A stretch of 64,000 nucleotides of DNA from Zobellia barbeyronii (GTDB lineage: Bacteria; Bacteroidota; Bacteroidia; Flavobacteriales; Flavobacteriaceae), in NCBI RefSeq assembly GCF_018603515.1, contig NZ_JACATN010000002.1, positions 682,001 to 746,000 of the forward strand, in the 5' to 3' direction. Of the stretch, positions 63,088 to 64,000 are shown piece by piece. Each line of letters starts with the position of its first letter. Position 1 is the stretch's first letter. The notes under the pieces are model-generated. The model saw only the letters and a program-made list of their open reading frames with translations, did no database searches and was not told where the DNA came from. A program made the position numbers and the translations under genes.

Positions 63088-63876
63088 ATGAGCGCAATCA
63101 AATATAAATATCCTGTTATTTTATTCCTACTAGTATTATCGATTTTTCCTTCATATGGGCAAATGGCTACTAGTGAAGTTTTGGACCTTAATTCCCTTTC
63201 GGAGAATTTTTTAACACGGGTACGCAACAATCAAGACACCAATGAACTAAGGGCGCAGTTATACAGTACAACACTAGAAGAACTAGAAGTGGGTCTAGAT
63301 ACAGATGAAAAGAAACTTGCCTTTTGGATTAATGTTTACAACGCATATATTCAAGTGGTTTTATCTGAAAACCCTGAAAAATATGATGACCGAGGCACAT
63401 TTTTCAGCTCTGAACAGCTACCTATTGCCGGCAGACTTATTTCTTTTGAAAAAATTGAACACGGTATTATTAGAAAGTCGCAATGGAAACTTGGTCTTGG
63501 TATGATCAGAAAATGGTTCCCAAATAAATTTGAAAGAAAACTAAGAGTAGATAATAGAGAATATCGTGTACATTTTGCCTTAAACTGTGGAGCAAAAGAT
63601 TGTCCTCCAGTGGCCATATATAACGCAGACACTTTAAATGAGCAACTGAATAAAGGTACAGCCGCTTATTTGAGCAAGACATCTACTTATAACAAGGAAA
63701 CCGGAGAAGTATCCGTTACATCATTATTTAGCTGGTTTAGAGGTGATTTTGGATGTAAAAGCGGAGTAAAAGATATTTTAAAGGAATTTGATATCATCCC
63801 AACTACAAAGAACATTGACCTGAACTATAAAAGTTACGATTGGACTTTGGACTTAGATAACTGGATAGACCTTTAG
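63088..63876 (+). CDS. DUF547 domain-containing exported protein
   Basis: A 262-aa protein with a leader ending FPSYGQ. The DUF547 core is seen in EKKLAFWINVYNAYIQVVL, VHFALNCGAKDCPPVAIYN with its Cys pair, and SLFSWFRGDFG. These proteins are widespread in bacteria and plants with a fold related to transglutaminase-like cysteine peptidases; activity is unproven. In Flavobacteria the gene is often next to small-molecule enzymes; here it converges with an Omp85-like gene. Confidence 0.88.
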   Translation: MSAIKYKYPVILFLLVLSIFPSYGQMATSEVLDLNSLSENFLTRVRNNQDTNELRAQLYSTTLEELEVGLDTDEKKLAFWINVYNAYIQVVLSENPEKYDDRGTFFSSEQLPIAGRLISFEKIEHGIIRKSQWKLGLGMIRKWFPNKFERKLRVDNREYRVHFALNCGAKDCPPVAIYNADTLNEQLNKGTAAYLSKTSTYNKETGEVSVTSLFSWFRGDFGCKSGVKDILKEFDIIPTTKNIDLNYKSYDWTLDLDNWIDL

Positions 63877-63885
63877 ACTCCTTCC

Positions 63886-64000
63886 TTAAAACGCCTCTTT
63901 TATGGTAAAATAGAAATTACCGCCTTCGCTAGACATGCCATAATCTGCACGTATACGAACGCCATCTCTTTTATTAATGATATATCTTAGTCCTACTCCT
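63886..64000 (-). CDS. C-terminus of an Omp85/BamA-like outer-membrane barrel (partial)
   Basis: Only the last 37 codons lie in the window; the gene continues beyond base 64000. Read on the reverse strand, the end shows GVGLRYIINKRDGVRIRADY and then GNFYFTIKEAF before the stop. G-x-G-L-R, the R-x-D-Y-G stretch and a final Phe strand are typical of the barrel end of Omp85/surface-antigen proteins. It could be a BamA- or TamA-like assembly factor or a patatin-linked barrel. Confidence 0.65.
   Translation of the reverse strand, partial: GVGLRYIINKRDGVRIRADYGMSSEGGNFYFTIKEAF

Overview
This window is a 64 kb stretch of chromosome from a marine-type member of the Flavobacteriia (Bacteroidetes). 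The evidence is AT-rich DNA, promoter elements of the TAnnTTTG type instead of Shine-Dalgarno-led starts, a type IX secretion (T9SS) C-terminal sorting domain, many lipoproteins with Flavobacteria-style leaders, a DUF3667 protein, an 'ECF sigma / membrane partner / sensor' trio, and a PL7 alginate lyase beside a right-handed beta-helix protein. The genus cannot be fixed by reading; a Zobellia/Maribacter/Cellulophaga-like alga-associated bacterium is a reasonable inference. No rRNA, tRNA, CRISPR, IS element or prophage was recognised.

Layout. 0-7.4 kb: family 2 glycosyltransferase, phosphohexomutase and an MsbA-like ABC exporter, then an ECF sigma-factor operon and a reverse-strand propeller lipoprotein. 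7.4-15.7 kb: RsmB-like rRNA methyltransferase, purL (with a terminator-like hairpin inside its 5' coding region), a GNAT acetyltransferase and a T9SS-exported surface protein. 15.9-23.9 kb: a fatty-acid degradation block (acyl-CoA synthetase, MarR regulator, then FadN/FadA/FadE-like genes) with a perfect 32-bp palindrome in front of the MarR gene. 23.9-30.4 kb: trehalose metabolism (GH15 hydrolase divergent from a TPS-TPP fusion) plus a propeller/SnoaL protein and an MFS carrier.

30.7-40.4 kb is an accessory region of small envelope proteins, an MDR oxidoreductase and NTF2-like proteins. It shows gene decay: about 780 bp without a gene, a RidA-like lipoprotein gene broken at a T7 tract, and a remnant of a second MDR oxidoreductase. 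40.4-45.9 kb carries polysaccharide-related genes (beta-helix lipoprotein, M23 peptidase, PIG-L deacetylase, PL7 alginate lyase) and a MOSC protein, without a SusC/SusD pair. 46-51.5 kb holds a beta-barrel protein, an M1 peptidase, and a four-part ThuA/sugar-dehydrogenase/PKD/cytochrome c lipoprotein.

52.3-55.9 kb is the most interesting locus: a small three-cysteine membrane protein, an MbnP-like protein, an MbnH-like di-haem peroxidase and a barrel-like protein with a CDTCGCG motif, all in one direction. It looks like a copper-handling system that does not depend on methanobactin. 56-64 kb has a DUF2490 barrel, an alpha/beta-hydrolase-OsmC fusion, a YceI lipoprotein, a Cu/Zn superoxide dismutase lipoprotein, a second ECF sigma/anti-sigma pair, a VOC protein with a TIGR04283-type glycosyltransferase, a DUF547 protein, and the C-terminus of an Omp85-like barrel cut by the window edge.
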